Under the pieces are notes generated by a model that made no database searches, was not told the origin of the DNA, and worked only from the letters and a program-made list of their open reading frames with translations. Both the position numbers and the translations under genes were made by a program. From assembly GCA_014762635.1 (NCBI GenBank), contig JABURR010000094.1:157303-221302 (forward strand): a DNA stretch of 64,000 nt, read 5' to 3'. Each line of letters begins with the position of its first letter. The stretch's first letter is position 1. This DNA is from Paracoccaceae bacterium. GTDB taxonomy: Bacteria > Pseudomonadota > Alphaproteobacteria > Rhodobacterales > Rhodobacteraceae. Shown in pieces: positions 1-8,579 of the stretch.

Positions 1-933
1 CGCGGCGTGGCCGGTCAGTTCAACCGCGCGATCCAGGCCAAGCGGCAGACCGGCTCGGCCTTCAAGCCCTTCGTCTACGCGGCGGCGATGGAGCTGGGAT
101 ACAGCCCGAACGATACGGTGATGGACGAACCCCTGGTGATGGACATCCCCGGCTCGGGGCGCTGGTCGCCCGAGAATTACAGTGACGAATACTATGGCCG
201 CGTCACCCTGACCGAAGCGCTGGCGCGGTCCCTGAACACCGCCGCCGTGCGCGTGTCCGAGGTCATGGGGCGCGATTCGGTGCGGACCGTCGCTACCGAT
301 TTCGGCATCGATTCCACCTTGGCCGAGGGGCCTGCGCTGGCACTGGGCGTTTCGGAATCGACCCTGCTCGAGATGACCGGCGCCTATGCCGGGATTCTCA
401 ATGGCGGCTCCAGCGTGGCGCCCTACGGATTGGTCGAACTCAGGATCAAGGGCGACGATACCGCGCTCATGGGGCAGGACGGCGGCATCGGCGAGCGTGT
501 GATCTCGGAAGAAGCCGCGCAGAAACTGATCTACATGATGAGCCGCGTCGTCGAGGCCGGAACCGGGCAGCGTGCCCGCCTTCCCGACCGCGAATCCGCA
601 GGCAAGACCGGCACCACCCAAGCCGCCCGAGATGCCTGGTTCATCGGATTCACCGCCGATTACGTCGCTGGCGTGTGGATGGGCTACGATGACAACACGC
701 CGCTTTCCGGCGTGACCGGTGGCGGGCTACCGGCAGAGATCTGGCACGAAACCATGGTCCGCGTGCATCGAGGCCTTCCGGCCCGCCCCTTGCCGATGCT
801 CGCCCCGCCACGGCGGTCCGAGCCGATGTTCGAAAGAAAGAACGACCGTCGTTCTCGCGATACGCGTGGTGGAGGCACAGCCGAGGATGTGATCCTCGAC
901 GTGCTTGACCAGCTTTTCGGACGGCAGCGCTGA
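1..933 (+). CDS. Class A penicillin-binding protein (PBP1A family), C-terminal part
   Basis: This is the transpeptidase end of a bifunctional peptidoglycan synthase that polymerises glycan strands and cross-links stem peptides on the periplasmic side of the inner membrane. The reading frame is open from base 1, so the N-terminal glycosyltransferase domain lies outside the window. Counting from base 1, the active-site SAFK is at residues 19-22, the SLN motif starts at residue 77 and KTG is at residues 202-204, in the right order and spacing for a penicillin-binding domain. After it comes a short Pro/Arg-rich tail ending near FGRQR. The gene converges on mlaC with only 6 bp between stop codons and no visible terminator. 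Family assignment is firm; which PBP1 paralogue it is cannot be decided from this fragment. Confidence 0.93.
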   Translation, partial: RGVAGQFNRAIQAKRQTGSAFKPFVYAAAMELGYSPNDTVMDEPLVMDIPGSGRWSPENYSDEYYGRVTLTEALARSLNTAAVRVSEVMGRDSVRTVATDFGIDSTLAEGPALALGVSESTLLEMTGAYAGILNGGSSVAPYGLVELRIKGDDTALMGQDGGIGERVISEEAAQKLIYMMSRVVEAGTGQRARLPDRESAGKTGTTQAARDAWFIGFTADYVAGVWMGYDDNTPLSGVTGGGLPAEIWHETMVRVHRGLPARPLPMLAPPRRSEPMFERKNDRRSRDTRGGGTAEDVILDVLDQLFGRQR

Positions 934-939
934 CGCGTT

Positions 940-1548
940 TCAGCCCATTGTCTTGAGGTCGTTGATCAGGCGGTCCAGATTGCCGCGGCGCGAATCGAGC
1001 ATGGCGCCGATCTCCGTCCGTTCGGCCTTGAGCAGGCTGATGCCTTCGATCAGCATGTCGAAGAACAGGTTCTTGCCGCTGCGATCAGAGACCAGGAAGG
1101 TCAGGTCGAATGGTGCCTCGCCCTGAAGAAGTGCGACTGTTTTGACCTCGTAGAAGGACTTCAGCGGACGCGCACTCTGGACCTCGATCTTGCCGCCTAT
1201 GAATTCACGGAAGCGCTTCCCGTATTTTCGCGAAAGGTAGCCGCCGAAAGCCTTTGCAAACGCATCCAGCTGACTTCTTGAAGCCGAGCGCGCCGCGGGG
1301 CCGAGTGTGCTTCTCGAGATCGTGGGAACATCGCCGTATTTCCAGAAGATCCGCTCGAAATCTCCGTACATTCGCTGCTCGGACTTGCCGGAGTTGATCA
1401 CGGAAGTGATATCGCCGACCACGTTGTCGATCAGCGCCCGGGCCTGCTCGGTGGTCAGCGCCGCCTGCCCACGTCCGGCGATCAGCATCGCCCCCGTGGC
1501 GGTTGTTCCGACCAGGAACATGCGGCGAGACAGGGTGTTATTCTCCAT
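940..1548 (-). CDS. mlaC: MlaC family phospholipid-binding protein with Tat signal
   Basis: This is a periplasmic lipid carrier (Ttg2D/MlaC family) that shuttles phospholipids between the outer-membrane MlaA and the inner-membrane Mla ABC transporter. The 202-aa product starts at MENNTLSRRMFLVG; SRRMFL is a good twin-arginine motif, followed by a hydrophobic stretch and cleavage near GRGQA. The mature part has the usual helical start (LTTEQARALIDNVV) and the conserved FREFIGGKIEV-like core. I chose the ATG at 1546-1548 rather than an upstream start because it begins the signal peptide and overlaps the end of mlaA by 11 bp, as in a coupled operon. E. coli MlaC uses Sec, so Tat export would be a difference; that part is inferred from the motif alone. 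Confidence 0.88.
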   Translation of the reverse strand: MENNTLSRRMFLVGTTATGAMLIAGRGQAALTTEQARALIDNVVGDITSVINSGKSEQRMYGDFERIFWKYGDVPTISRSTLGPAARSASRSQLDAFAKAFGGYLSRKYGKRFREFIGGKIEVQSARPLKSFYEVKTVALLQGEAPFDLTFLVSDRSGKNLFFDMLIEGISLLKAERTEIGAMLDSRRGNLDRLINDLKTMG

Positions 1549-2305
1549 AGAGATCCTCATAGGGGTCATAGTATTCCGGTTCTTCATCTTCGCCTCGACC
1601 CGAAAGCTCGAAGCGCCTGTTTTCGAGATAGAGCAGACGCGCCTGTGCGTAGCTGTCAGCGCTTTCATACAATATGGCGTCGACCGTGCCCGAATAGCGA
1701 TAGCGATCACCAATTATTGATGCCACCGCCGCACCGGTCGGAACCCAGACATATTCCGCGGGCAAGACATAGCTGATCGGATTCAGGAAAATGTCGACAT
1801 AGATACCGACCATTTGCCGGCGAGTACCTGGCCCAAGGAACAGCATTTCGTGATAGGGGCCTTCTCCGACACCCCAGACATAGAGAGTTTCACCGAAATC
1901 GCTGCTGCGCTCATCGAGACCGAAATCTCGGGCAGGATTGAACAGGCCGCCTATGCCCATTGTCGAGTTGATCAGGAAGCGAAACGTGTTGTGGACACCA
2001 TCCTCGACGTTCAACTGAAGAAAATCGTTCACGACGATGCGTGGCATATTCAGGTTCGAAGAAAAATTCTCGACGCCATTCCGCACGGGCTTGGGCAGCA
2101 CGAAGCCGTAGACTTGCGATGTTGGCCGAAGCAGGGCGCGGTCGATCCCCTTGTTGACGGCATGGACCTTGCGATTGAAACGCTCGTTTGGATCATAGAT
2201 TCCACTGGAAGTTTCCGGACGTGCGCAGGCCGACAGCGCCATCGCCCCCAATAAAACCGCGGCCAGCGGTCTCAATTGCCCAACTCGTTTCAGCCAGTTT
2301 GACAA
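1538..2305 (-). CDS. mlaA: MlaA (VacJ) outer-membrane lipoprotein
   Basis: This is an outer-membrane lipoprotein that removes surface-exposed phospholipids and passes them to MlaC, keeping lipid asymmetry. The 255-aa product has a lipoprotein signal peptide with lipobox LSAC (lipidated Cys27). The MlaA core follows: YDPNERFNRKVHAVN, a PKPVRNGVENF stretch, an NSTMGIGGLFNPA segment and YHEMLFLGPGTRR. It ends in an acidic Glu/Asp/Tyr-rich tail. The start is a TTG at 2303-2305, the only start in the frame that gives a complete signal peptide. mlaA and mlaC form a two-gene operon; the Mla ABC transporter genes are not next to them. Confidence 0.92.
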   Translation of the reverse strand: MSNWLKRVGQLRPLAAVLLGAMALSACARPETSSGIYDPNERFNRKVHAVNKGIDRALLRPTSQVYGFVLPKPVRNGVENFSSNLNMPRIVVNDFLQLNVEDGVHNTFRFLINSTMGIGGLFNPARDFGLDERSSDFGETLYVWGVGEGPYHEMLFLGPGTRRQMVGIYVDIFLNPISYVLPAEYVWVPTGAAVASIIGDRYRYSGTVDAILYESADSYAQARLLYLENRRFELSGRGEDEEPEYYDPYEDLYGE

Positions 2306-2368
2306 GTCGCTCTGCCCTTCAACTCAACAGATTTTCGGAAAATATCTGTGTACCAACCCTAGCGTGAC

Positions 2369-2396
2369 CCTCGGAATAATAGTGATCCTTCCGAGG
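2369..2396. repeat. Inverted repeat in the mlaA-ridA gap
   Basis: Perfect 8-bp arms CCTCGGAA and TTCCGAGG enclose a 12-nt AT-rich loop in the 279-bp divergent gap between mlaA and ridA. No T-run follows on either strand, so a terminator is unlikely; an operator or chance hairpin is possible. About 35 bp to the left is a smaller palindrome, ATTTTC-G-GAAAAT. The rest of the gap shows nothing I can name. Confidence 0.4.
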
Positions 2397-2584
2397 CTTC
2401 ACAATGGAGCTTTCCTAAACCTTCCGGCTATATGCGAAACTGTGACGCACAGGGCACCCGGCACATTCCCTGCCCAATCGGCAGCAACATCGCGGGAGTT
2501 CCAGCCTGAACCCATTGCATTTTTCGGTTTTCCGCCCGTGCGTCTGGGGCTAGCGTCGCCGCGAACCCAAACGGAGGATACAGG

Positions 2585-3049
2585 ATGAGCGGCAAACACG
2601 AAGCACGGCTTGCCGAACTGGGTGTGACCCTGCCCGACGCCCCGGCGCCGGCGGCCAATTACGTGCCCCACGTGACCGTGGGGGACATGGTTTATGTCTC
2701 GGGCCAGATTTCGCAAGGGGCAGACGGGCTCATCAAGGGTAAGCTCGGCGCGGATATGGAGGTCGAGGCAGGCGCGGCGGCAGCACGAACCTGCGCGATC
2801 AGCCTGCTGGCGCAGCTGAAGTCGGCCTGCGGCGGTGACCTCGACCGGCTGGTCCGGGTGGTGAAGCTGACCGGCTTCGTCAATTCGACCGCCGATTTCA
2901 CCGATCAGCCCAAGGTCATCAACGGCGCCTCGGATTTCCTCGTCGAAGCGCTGGGAGATGCAGGGCGGCACGCCCGTTCGGCGGTCAGCGCGGCCTCGCT
3001 GCCGCTGGGCGTCGCGGTCGAGATCGAGGCCATCTTCCAGATCGCATGA
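2585..3049 (+). CDS. RidA family (YjgF/UK114) protein
   Basis: RidA-family proteins hydrolyse reactive enamine/imine intermediates made by PLP enzymes; other members have different deaminase roles. The 154-aa product has the family signature: VYVSGQISQ near residue 40, a central helix with RTCAISLLAQLKSACGGDLDR, VVKLTGFVNS and the C-terminal RSAVSAASLPLGVAVEIEA, where the family carries its conserved Arg. It belongs to the longer subgroup with an N-terminal LAELGVTLP extension rather than the compact 128-aa archetype. GGAGG lies 8 bp before the ATG. Its stop overlaps the next start (ATGA), so it is translationally coupled to the phosphodiesterase. The true substrate is unknown. Confidence 0.9.
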   Translation: MSGKHEARLAELGVTLPDAPAPAANYVPHVTVGDMVYVSGQISQGADGLIKGKLGADMEVEAGAAAARTCAISLLAQLKSACGGDLDRLVRVVKLTGFVNSTADFTDQPKVINGASDFLVEALGDAGRHARSAVSAASLPLGVAVEIEAIFQIA

Positions 3050-3816
3050 TCGCGCTTCCCGAGGTCTTTCTCGCCCGGCCGCTGGCGCATCGCGCCTATC
3101 ACGACGCCAAGGCCGGGCGGCCCGAGAATTCGCGCGCGGCGGTGCAGGCCGCGATCGACGCAGGCTATGGCATCGAGATCGACGTCCAGCTTTCGGCTGA
3201 CGGGTGCGCGATGGTCTTTCACGACTACGAACTTGGCCGCCTGACCCATGAGAAAGGCCCGATCCGGCAACGCACGGCCCGCGAACTGGCGGATATTCCT
3301 CTGCGCCACGCCGGAGAGGGCATTCCCACCCTCGAGGAGGTCCTTGATCTGGTTGCGGACCAAGCCCCCTTGCTCATCGAGATCAAGGATCAGGACGGCG
3401 CGATGGGGCCAAACGTGGGGCCTTTGGAGGAGGCGGTGGCCGAAACGATCAGACCCTATGACGGGCCAGTGGCGGTCATGTCCTTCAACCCGCATTCCGT
3501 CAGGGAAATGGCCCGACTTGCCCCGAACATCCCGCGCGGCCTCACGACCAGCGCCTATGCGGCCAGGGACTGGCCGCTTCTGTCGGCGCCCGTTCGGGAC
3601 CGCCTGCGGGAAATTCCCGACTACGAGTCGACCGGCGCGAGTTTCATCAGCCACGAGGCGGCGGATTTGCCTCGTCCGCGTGTCGCGGAGTTGAAGACCC
3701 AAGGCGCGCGCATCCTGTGCTGGACCATCCGCAGCCCCGAGCAGGAGAAAGACGCGCGGCGCGTGGCCGAGAACATCACCTTCGAAGGCTACGCCGCCAA
3801 AATTCCCGGTGCTTGA
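3046..3816 (+). CDS. Glycerophosphodiester phosphodiesterase family protein
   Basis: This enzyme predicts hydrolysis of glycerophosphodiesters to glycerol 3-phosphate and an alcohol. The 256-aa TIM-barrel protein carries the GDPD pattern: HRAYHDAKAGRPENS from His15, IEIDVQLSADG with the metal-binding Glu and Asp, VFHDYELGRLT with the second catalytic His, and LLIEIKDQ. The last strand reads ILCWTIRSPEQ, where family members have a W-T motif. There is no signal peptide, so it is probably cytosolic, like UgpQ. It starts inside the ridA stop codon, and no transporter gene is next to it that would define a uptake role. Confidence 0.9.
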   Translation: MIALPEVFLARPLAHRAYHDAKAGRPENSRAAVQAAIDAGYGIEIDVQLSADGCAMVFHDYELGRLTHEKGPIRQRTARELADIPLRHAGEGIPTLEEVLDLVADQAPLLIEIKDQDGAMGPNVGPLEEAVAETIRPYDGPVAVMSFNPHSVREMARLAPNIPRGLTTSAYAARDWPLLSAPVRDRLREIPDYESTGASFISHEAADLPRPRVAELKTQGARILCWTIRSPEQEKDARRVAENITFEGYAAKIPGA

Positions 3817-3866
3817 CCCTGCAGGCCGCAAGGCCAAGTAAGGGCAGAGCAGGAAACCCCGAGGCC

Positions 3867-5051
3867 ATGCGCGAAACCCGGATCGAGATCAATATTCACG
3901 ACAGCCTCTCCGAGATCGGAGAGACCGATTGGGATGCCTGCGCCTGCCCCGAGGTCGCCGATGGCGGGCGCCCGCATGACCCGTTCACCACCTATCGCTT
4001 TCTTCATGCGCTGGAGGACAGCGGCTCGGTCGGCCCCGGGACCGGCTGGCAGCCGCGCTATCTGACCGCGTGGATGGATGGGGAACTCATCGCCGCCGCG
4101 CCGCTTTATGCGAAGGGGCACAGCCAGGGCGAATACATCTTCGATCACAACTGGGCCCATGCCTATGAGCGGGCAGGCGGGCGCTATTACCCGAAGCTGC
4201 AGATCGCCGTGCCGTTCACCCCGGCCAGCGGGCGGCGGTTCCTTGTTCGCCCCGGTTTCGAGGAGGCAGGTCAGGCGGCGCTTATCCAAGGCGCGATTCA
4301 GCTTGCCGAACAGCATGGCCTCTCGTCGGTCCACGCAACCTTCTGCACCGAGGAAGAAGCCAAGGTCGGCGAAAGCCTGGGGCTTCTGCACCGGGTCACG
4401 GACCAGTTTCACTGGGAGAACCGGAGCTATGCGGATTTCGAGGGGTTCTTGGCCGATCTCTCCTCGCGCAAGCGCAAGACCATCCGCAAGGAACGCCGCA
4501 CCGCCCAAGACTTCGGCGGCGAGATCCGCGCCTTGACCGGAGACCAGATCGAGCCCGAACATTGGGATGCGTTCTGGGCCTTCTACCAGGATACGGGCTC
4601 GCGCAAATGGGGCACGCCCTACCTGACGCGGGCCTTCTTCGACTGCGTTCACGAAACGATGCGCGAGGACATGGTGCTTGTCCTGGCGATCCGGGATGGC
4701 CGCCCGGTGGCGGGCGCGCTCAACTTCATCGGGCGCGAGACGCTTTTTGGCCGCTACTGGGGCTGCCTCGAAGATCACCCCTGCCTGCATTTCGAGCTGT
4801 GCTACTATCAGGCCATCGACTGGGCGATCCGGCATGGGCTGCAACGGGTCGAGGCCGGGGCGCAGGGCGATCACAAGCTGGCGCGTGGGTACCTGCCTGT
4901 CACCACCCATTCGCTGCATTGGGTGGCGGACAAGGGTTTCCGCCGCGCCATCGCGCAATATCTCGAGTCAGAACGCGAGGCCGTGGACCAGGAGATCGAG
5001 ATCCTCACCAGCTACGGCCCGTTCCGCAAAGTCACATCGGAGGACACATGA
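3867..5051 (+). CDS. FemAB-like GNAT family N-acetyltransferase (COG3146 type)
   Basis: The 394-aa product belongs to the family once called DUF482 (PF04339, COG3146), which has a FemAB-like acyltransferase fold; physiological substrates are unknown. Visible landmarks are the N-terminal [16 protein letters not shown] segment (here [16 protein letters not shown]), [43 protein letters not shown], the basic [13 protein letters not shown] and [23 protein letters not shown] placed the start at the ATG at 3867 because upstream codons in this frame run back through the previous gene. It is coupled to the pterin dehydratase by an ATGA overlap at 5048-5051. Family is certain; function is not. Confidence 0.88.
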   Translation: MRETRIEINIHDSLSEIGETDWDACACPEVADGGRPHDPFTTYRFLHALEDSGSVGPGTGWQPRYLTAWMDGELIAAAPLYAKGHSQGEYIFDHNWAHAYERAGGRYYPKLQIAVPFTPASGRRFLVRPGFEEAGQAALIQGAIQLAEQHGLSSVHATFCTEEEAKVGESLGLLHRVTDQFHWENRSYADFEGFLADLSSRKRKTIRKERRTAQDFGGEIRALTGDQIEPEHWDAFWAFYQDTGSRKWGTPYLTRAFFDCVHETMREDMVLVLAIRDGRPVAGALNFIGRETLFGRYWGCLEDHPCLHFELCYYQAIDWAIRHGLQRVEAGAQGDHKLARGYLPVTTHSLHWVADKGFRRAIAQYLESEREAVDQEIEILTSYGPFRKVTSEDT

Positions 5052-5341
5052 CCGACAAGCTGACAGGCCCCGCCCGCCAGGCGGCGCTGGCCGAACTGGC
5101 CGGGTCCGGCTGGACCGTGGTCGAGGGCCGGGACGCAATTGCCAAGACCTTCACCTTCAAGAATTTCGTCGAGGCCTTCGGCTGGATGGCGAAGGTTGCC
5201 ATCTGGGCCGAAAAGATGAATCACCACCCGGAATGGTCGAATGTCTACAAGACCGTCGAGGTCACGCTAACTACACATGACGCCGACGGGCTGACCGAAC
5301 TGGACGCGAAACTTGCGAAGAAGATGGATGCGCTGACATGA
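5048..5341 (+). CDS. phhB: 4a-hydroxytetrahydrobiopterin dehydratase (pterin-4a-carbinolamine dehydratase)
   Basis: This 97-aa cytosolic enzyme dehydrates 4a-hydroxytetrahydropterin, recycling the cofactor of aromatic amino acid hydroxylases. The diagnostic stretch [13 protein letters not shown], with its paired His residues, is present near residue 57, and the following [15 protein letters not shown] fits the second His region. Length is normal for the family. No phenylalanine hydroxylase lies in this window, so a pterin-recycling role here is by homology only. It overlaps the genes on both sides (ATGA at each end), which points to one transcript running from the acetyltransferase to mscS. 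Confidence 0.9.
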   Translation: MTDKLTGPARQAALAELAGSGWTVVEGRDAIAKTFTFKNFVEAFGWMAKVAIWAEKMNHHPEWSNVYKTVEVTLTTHDADGLTELDAKLAKKMDALT

Positions 5342-6177
5342 ATTTCGAGGACGTGAATATCGACGCGGTGAACACTTTCATCGAGAATTACCTGGGCGTG
5401 GTGATCGGGGCCGGCCTGAACATCCTCTACGCCATCGTGATCCTTCTGGCGGCGATGTGGCTGGGCGGTGTTGCCAAGCGCCGGCTGCAGGTCATCTCGC
5501 GCCGATATGAGCAGATCGACGACACGCTGTTCGATTTCCTCGGCACCGTGATCCGCTACGCGATCCTGATCATGGGCCTGATTTTCGTGCTGAACAGGTT
5601 CGGGATCCAGACCGCCTCGCTCGTTGCGCTGCTCGGTGCTGCGGGCCTTGCGGTTGGTCTGGCGCTGCAAGGGACACTGTCGAACATCGCGGCAGGCGTG
5701 ATGGTGGTGATCTTCCGCCCCTTCAAGCTGGGCGATTTCATCGACGCGGGTGGCCAGATGGGCACTGTGAAAACCATCTCGCTCTTCACCACTGAACTGG
5801 CCTCGCTTTCGAACACCCAGATCATCCTGCCCAATTCCGAGGTCTGGGGCCGGCCCATCGTCAACTACTCGGTCTACAAGACCCGGCGGGCGGAGTGGGT
5901 CTTTGGCGTCTCCTACGGCGCCGACCTGAAGAAGGCCGAGGAGATCATCCGCGACACGATCATGAGCGACCCGCGCGCTCACAAAGACCCCGAGCCTTTC
6001 ATCCAGGTCAACAACCTCGGGGATTTCTCGGTGGATTTCCTGGTGCGCGTCTGGTGCAACTCGGGCGATTTCTTCGCCTTCCAGGCTGACATGAAGCGCA
6101 AGGTGAAAGAGGCGCTGGATGCTGGAGGGATCGAGATCCCCTTCCCGACCCGCACGGTCCTTCAGGCCGCGGAATGA
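5338..6177 (+). CDS. Small-conductance mechanosensitive channel (MscS family)
   Basis: This is an inner-membrane channel that opens under membrane tension and releases solutes after hypo-osmotic shock. The 279-aa product matches the short E. coli-like MscS. It has hydrophobic segments near residues 20-45 and 65-85, then the pore-lining third helix with the Ala/Gly-rich [17 protein letters not shown] and [20 protein letters not shown]. The beta domain has [20 protein letters not shown]. It ends in a short cytosolic domain and FPTRTVLQ. Its start overlaps phhB, and a strong bidirectional terminator follows 5 bp after the stop. Confidence 0.93.
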   Translation: MNFEDVNIDAVNTFIENYLGVVIGAGLNILYAIVILLAAMWLGGVAKRRLQVISRRYEQIDDTLFDFLGTVIRYAILIMGLIFVLNRFGIQTASLVALLGAAGLAVGLALQGTLSNIAAGVMVVIFRPFKLGDFIDAGGQMGTVKTISLFTTELASLSNTQIILPNSEVWGRPIVNYSVYKTRRAEWVFGVSYGADLKKAEEIIRDTIMSDPRAHKDPEPFIQVNNLGDFSVDFLVRVWCNSGDFFAFQADMKRKVKEALDAGGIEIPFPTRTVLQAAE

Positions 6178-6182
6178 AAAGT

Positions 6183-6208
6183 GGGGCGCCCGTTGCGGCG
6201 CCCCTTTT
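6183..6208 (+). terminator. Bidirectional intrinsic terminator between mscS and the peroxiredoxin gene
   Basis: A perfect 8-bp stem GGGGCGCC/GGCGCCCC with a 6-nt loop is followed by TTTT on the + strand. On the - strand the same hairpin is followed by ACTTTT, so it can serve both convergent genes. Confidence 0.85.
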
Positions 6209-6212
6209 CCGT

Positions 6213-6701
6213 TCAGATCATCTCCACCAGGGTCTCTCCACCGGTCATGTCGCAGACGCCGCGGGCCTCTTCGACCTGAAGCGCCTTCACCACGCCATCC
6301 TCGATCACCAGCGCGTGGCGCACGAGGCGGTCGAACATCCCAACCGGCGGGGCGCTGAAGGTCAGGCCGACGGCGCGACCGTACTCGCCATCGCTATCGG
6401 CAAGGAAGGTCAGGCCCGCAGCGGTGCCGCCGGTCTTCTCCCCCCAAAGACGCATCACGTGAACGTCGTTGTTGGCAATAACGATGATCTCGTCCACGCC
6501 CTTGGCATCGAACTGCCCCTTCGTGCGGATGAAACTGGGAACGTGAGCGGCATCGCAGGTGGGCGTAAAAGCCCCCGGCATTCCGACCAGAACGACCTTG
6601 CGACCCTTGGTCTTGCTCGACAGCGGCACCTCCTTCGGCCCGTCATCGGTCATCTCGCGCAGGGTCACGTCGGGCAGGCTGTCGCCAACGGAAATCGTCA
6701 T
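6213..6701 (-). CDS. Peroxiredoxin (Prx5/atypical 2-Cys family)
   Basis: This thiol peroxidase reduces hydrogen peroxide and alkyl hydroperoxides. The 162-aa product has the Prx5 active site PGAFTPTC with peroxidatic Cys49, followed by HVPSFI, and a distal Cys150 in GVCDMTGGETLVEMI that could act as resolving Cys or be glutathionylated. Ahead of Cys49 stands the usual VVLVGMPGAF strand. Length is typical of bacterial Prx5 without a fused glutaredoxin. It is monocistronic, ends at the shared terminator, and is divergent from the ferredoxin reductase gene. No peroxide-sensor box was recognisable in the 94-bp divergent gap. Confidence 0.92.
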   Translation of the reverse strand: MTISVGDSLPDVTLREMTDDGPKEVPLSSKTKGRKVVLVGMPGAFTPTCDAAHVPSFIRTKGQFDAKGVDEIIVIANNDVHVMRLWGEKTGGTAAGLTFLADSDGEYGRAVGLTFSAPPVGMFDRLVRHALVIEDGVVKALQVEEARGVCDMTGGETLVEMI

Positions 6702-6795
6702 TCACATCTTCCTTCAAGAGATTGCGTTCGCATTCCCGGACGATATAGGGTCCGCCACGGGATTGGGCCAGTTCTGAAATAGTGGGGAATGTAGG

Positions 6796-8007
6796 ATGAC
6801 GCATGTCGTGGTCGTCGGGGCCGGTCAGGCCGGGCAAGCCCTTGTCAGCAAGCTCCGCACCTCGGGCTACGAGGGTCGGATCACCATGGTCGGCGAGGAA
6901 TTCGCGCCGCCCTACCAGCGGCCGCCGCTCTCGAAGGCCTATCTGCTGGGCGACATGGGGTTGGAGCGTCTCTACCTGCGCCCCGAGAGCTACTACGCCG
7001 AGAACGACATCACCCTGCGGCTGGGCGAGAAGGTCAGGGCAATCGACCCGGCGAACAAGACCGTTGGGCTGGGCGACAGGCCGCTTTCCTACGATGAGTT
7101 GGTGCTGACCACCGGGTCGCGCCCGCGCCGCCTTCCTGCGGCGATCGGCGGCGATCTGGAGGGTGTCTATACCGTGCGCACCCTTCAGGATGCCGATGAC
7201 ATGGCGCCCGAGTTCGAGCCGGATCGCCACGTTCTGATCGTGGGCGGGGGGTATATCGGGCTTGAGGCCGCGGCGGTTGCCGCCAAGAAGGGGCTCAAGG
7301 TCACGCTCGTGGAGATGGCCGACCGCATTCTGCAACGTGTCGCGGCGCCGGAAACCTCGGACTATTTCCGCGCTCTGCACAAAGGCCACGGCGTCGATAT
7401 CCGCGAGGGTGTCGGCCTCGAGAAGCTGACCGGCACCGGCCATGTCAGCGGCGCGGTTCTGACCGACGGCAGCAAGCTAAAGCTCGATTTCGTGATCGTC
7501 GGCGTCGGGATCACCCCCGACACCACCCTGGCCGAGGCCGCCGGGCTGGAGATCGAGAACGGCATCCGCACCGACGCGCAGGGCCGTACGTCCGACCCGC
7601 ATGTCTGGGCGGCAGGTGATTGCGCCTCCTTCCCCTATCGCGGCGGGCGCATCCGGCTGGAAAGCGTTGGCAATGCCATCGATCAGGCCGAACTCATCGC
7701 CCGCAACATCATGGGTGCGGAAGAGGCGTACGAGGCCAAGCCCTGGTTCTGGTCCGACCAGTATGACGTGAAACTCCAGATTGCGGGGCTGAACGCGGGC
7801 TATGACAGGATCGTGGTCCGGCCCGGTGAGAGCGAGGGTGCTCAGTCGCATTGGTATTATCGCGATGGCCAACTCATCGCCGTGGACGCGATGAACGACG
7901 CCCGCGCCTACATGGTCGGCAAACGCCTGATCGAGGGCGGAAAATCCCCCTCGCCAGAGGAAATCGCTGACCCCGCGACCGACCTCAAGGCGCTTCTGAA
8001 GGCGTGA
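6796..8007 (+). CDS. FAD-dependent ferredoxin/rubredoxin-type reductase
   Basis: This 403-aa flavoprotein resembles rhodocoxin, putidaredoxin and similar [2Fe-2S] ferredoxin reductases, which pass NAD(P)H electrons to a ferredoxin for P450s or dioxygenases. It has an N-terminal FAD Rossmann motif GAGQAG (residues 8-13), the YQRPPLSKAYLLG segment, a second NAD(P)H motif VGGGYIGLEAAAVAAKKG near residue 148, and the FAD-contacting HVWAAGDCASFP. The C-terminal reductase domain has WFWSDQYDVKLQIAGL. No ferredoxin or oxygenase gene is adjacent, so the redox partner is unknown. Its stop codon overlaps the rsmD start (GTGA). Confidence 0.9.
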   Translation: MTHVVVVGAGQAGQALVSKLRTSGYEGRITMVGEEFAPPYQRPPLSKAYLLGDMGLERLYLRPESYYAENDITLRLGEKVRAIDPANKTVGLGDRPLSYDELVLTTGSRPRRLPAAIGGDLEGVYTVRTLQDADDMAPEFEPDRHVLIVGGGYIGLEAAAVAAKKGLKVTLVEMADRILQRVAAPETSDYFRALHKGHGVDIREGVGLEKLTGTGHVSGAVLTDGSKLKLDFVIVGVGITPDTTLAEAAGLEIENGIRTDAQGRTSDPHVWAAGDCASFPYRGGRIRLESVGNAIDQAELIARNIMGAEEAYEAKPWFWSDQYDVKLQIAGLNAGYDRIVVRPGESEGAQSHWYYRDGQLIAVDAMNDARAYMVGKRLIEGGKSPSPEEIADPATDLKALLKA

Positions 8008-8573
8008 GGATCATCGGCGGCGCCTTTCGCGGGATGACGCTCGCCTCCGTGGGCAAGGGGGATGCCTCCGCCCACCTGCGCCCGACATCGGACCGGGTGC
8101 GCGAAAGCCTGTTCAATATCCTGCTTGGCGGTCGTTTCGGTGATCCGGTCTCGGGCGCGCGGGTGCTGGACCTCTTTGCCGGGACCGGGGCGCTGGGGCT
8201 GGAGGCTCTGTCGCGCGGGGCGACCCATGTGACATTCGTCGATGACGGAGCCAAGGCCCGTGCGCTCATCCGCCAGAACATCGACCTGACGCGCAGCCAC
8301 GGCGCGACCAAACTTTTCCGCCGCGATGCGACGCGGCTGGGTGAGCATCAGGGAGAGCGATTTTCCCTGGTATTCCTCGACCCACCCTATGGGAAAGGTT
8401 TGGGGGAAAAGGCGCTGGCATCGGCCATCGAGGGCGGTTGGCTTGCCCCCGGCGCGCTGATCGTCTGGGAAGAAAGCGCCGAGGTCACGCCGCCTGATGG
8501 CGTCACGCTGCTTGACGCGCGACGCTATGGCGACACGCATATCTCGATCCTCGAGTATCAGCCCGAAGCTTGA
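8004..8573 (+). CDS. rsmD: 16S rRNA (guanine(966)-N(2))-methyltransferase
   Basis: This enzyme uses S-adenosylmethionine to methylate N2 of G966 in 16S rRNA of the small subunit. The 189-aa product starts with the family hallmark MRIIGGAFRGM, then LRPTSDRVRESLFNIL, SAM motif I VLDLFAGTGALGLEALSRGA and the catalytic DPPYGKGL, all in order. It starts at a GTG whose last bases are the stop of the preceding reductase gene. It converges with map, 6 bp apart. Confidence 0.95.
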   Translation: MRIIGGAFRGMTLASVGKGDASAHLRPTSDRVRESLFNILLGGRFGDPVSGARVLDLFAGTGALGLEALSRGATHVTFVDDGAKARALIRQNIDLTRSHGATKLFRRDATRLGEHQGERFSLVFLDPPYGKGLGEKALASAIEGGWLAPGALIVWEESAEVTPPDGVTLLDARRYGDTHISILEYQPEA

Positions 8574-8579
8574 CCGCGC

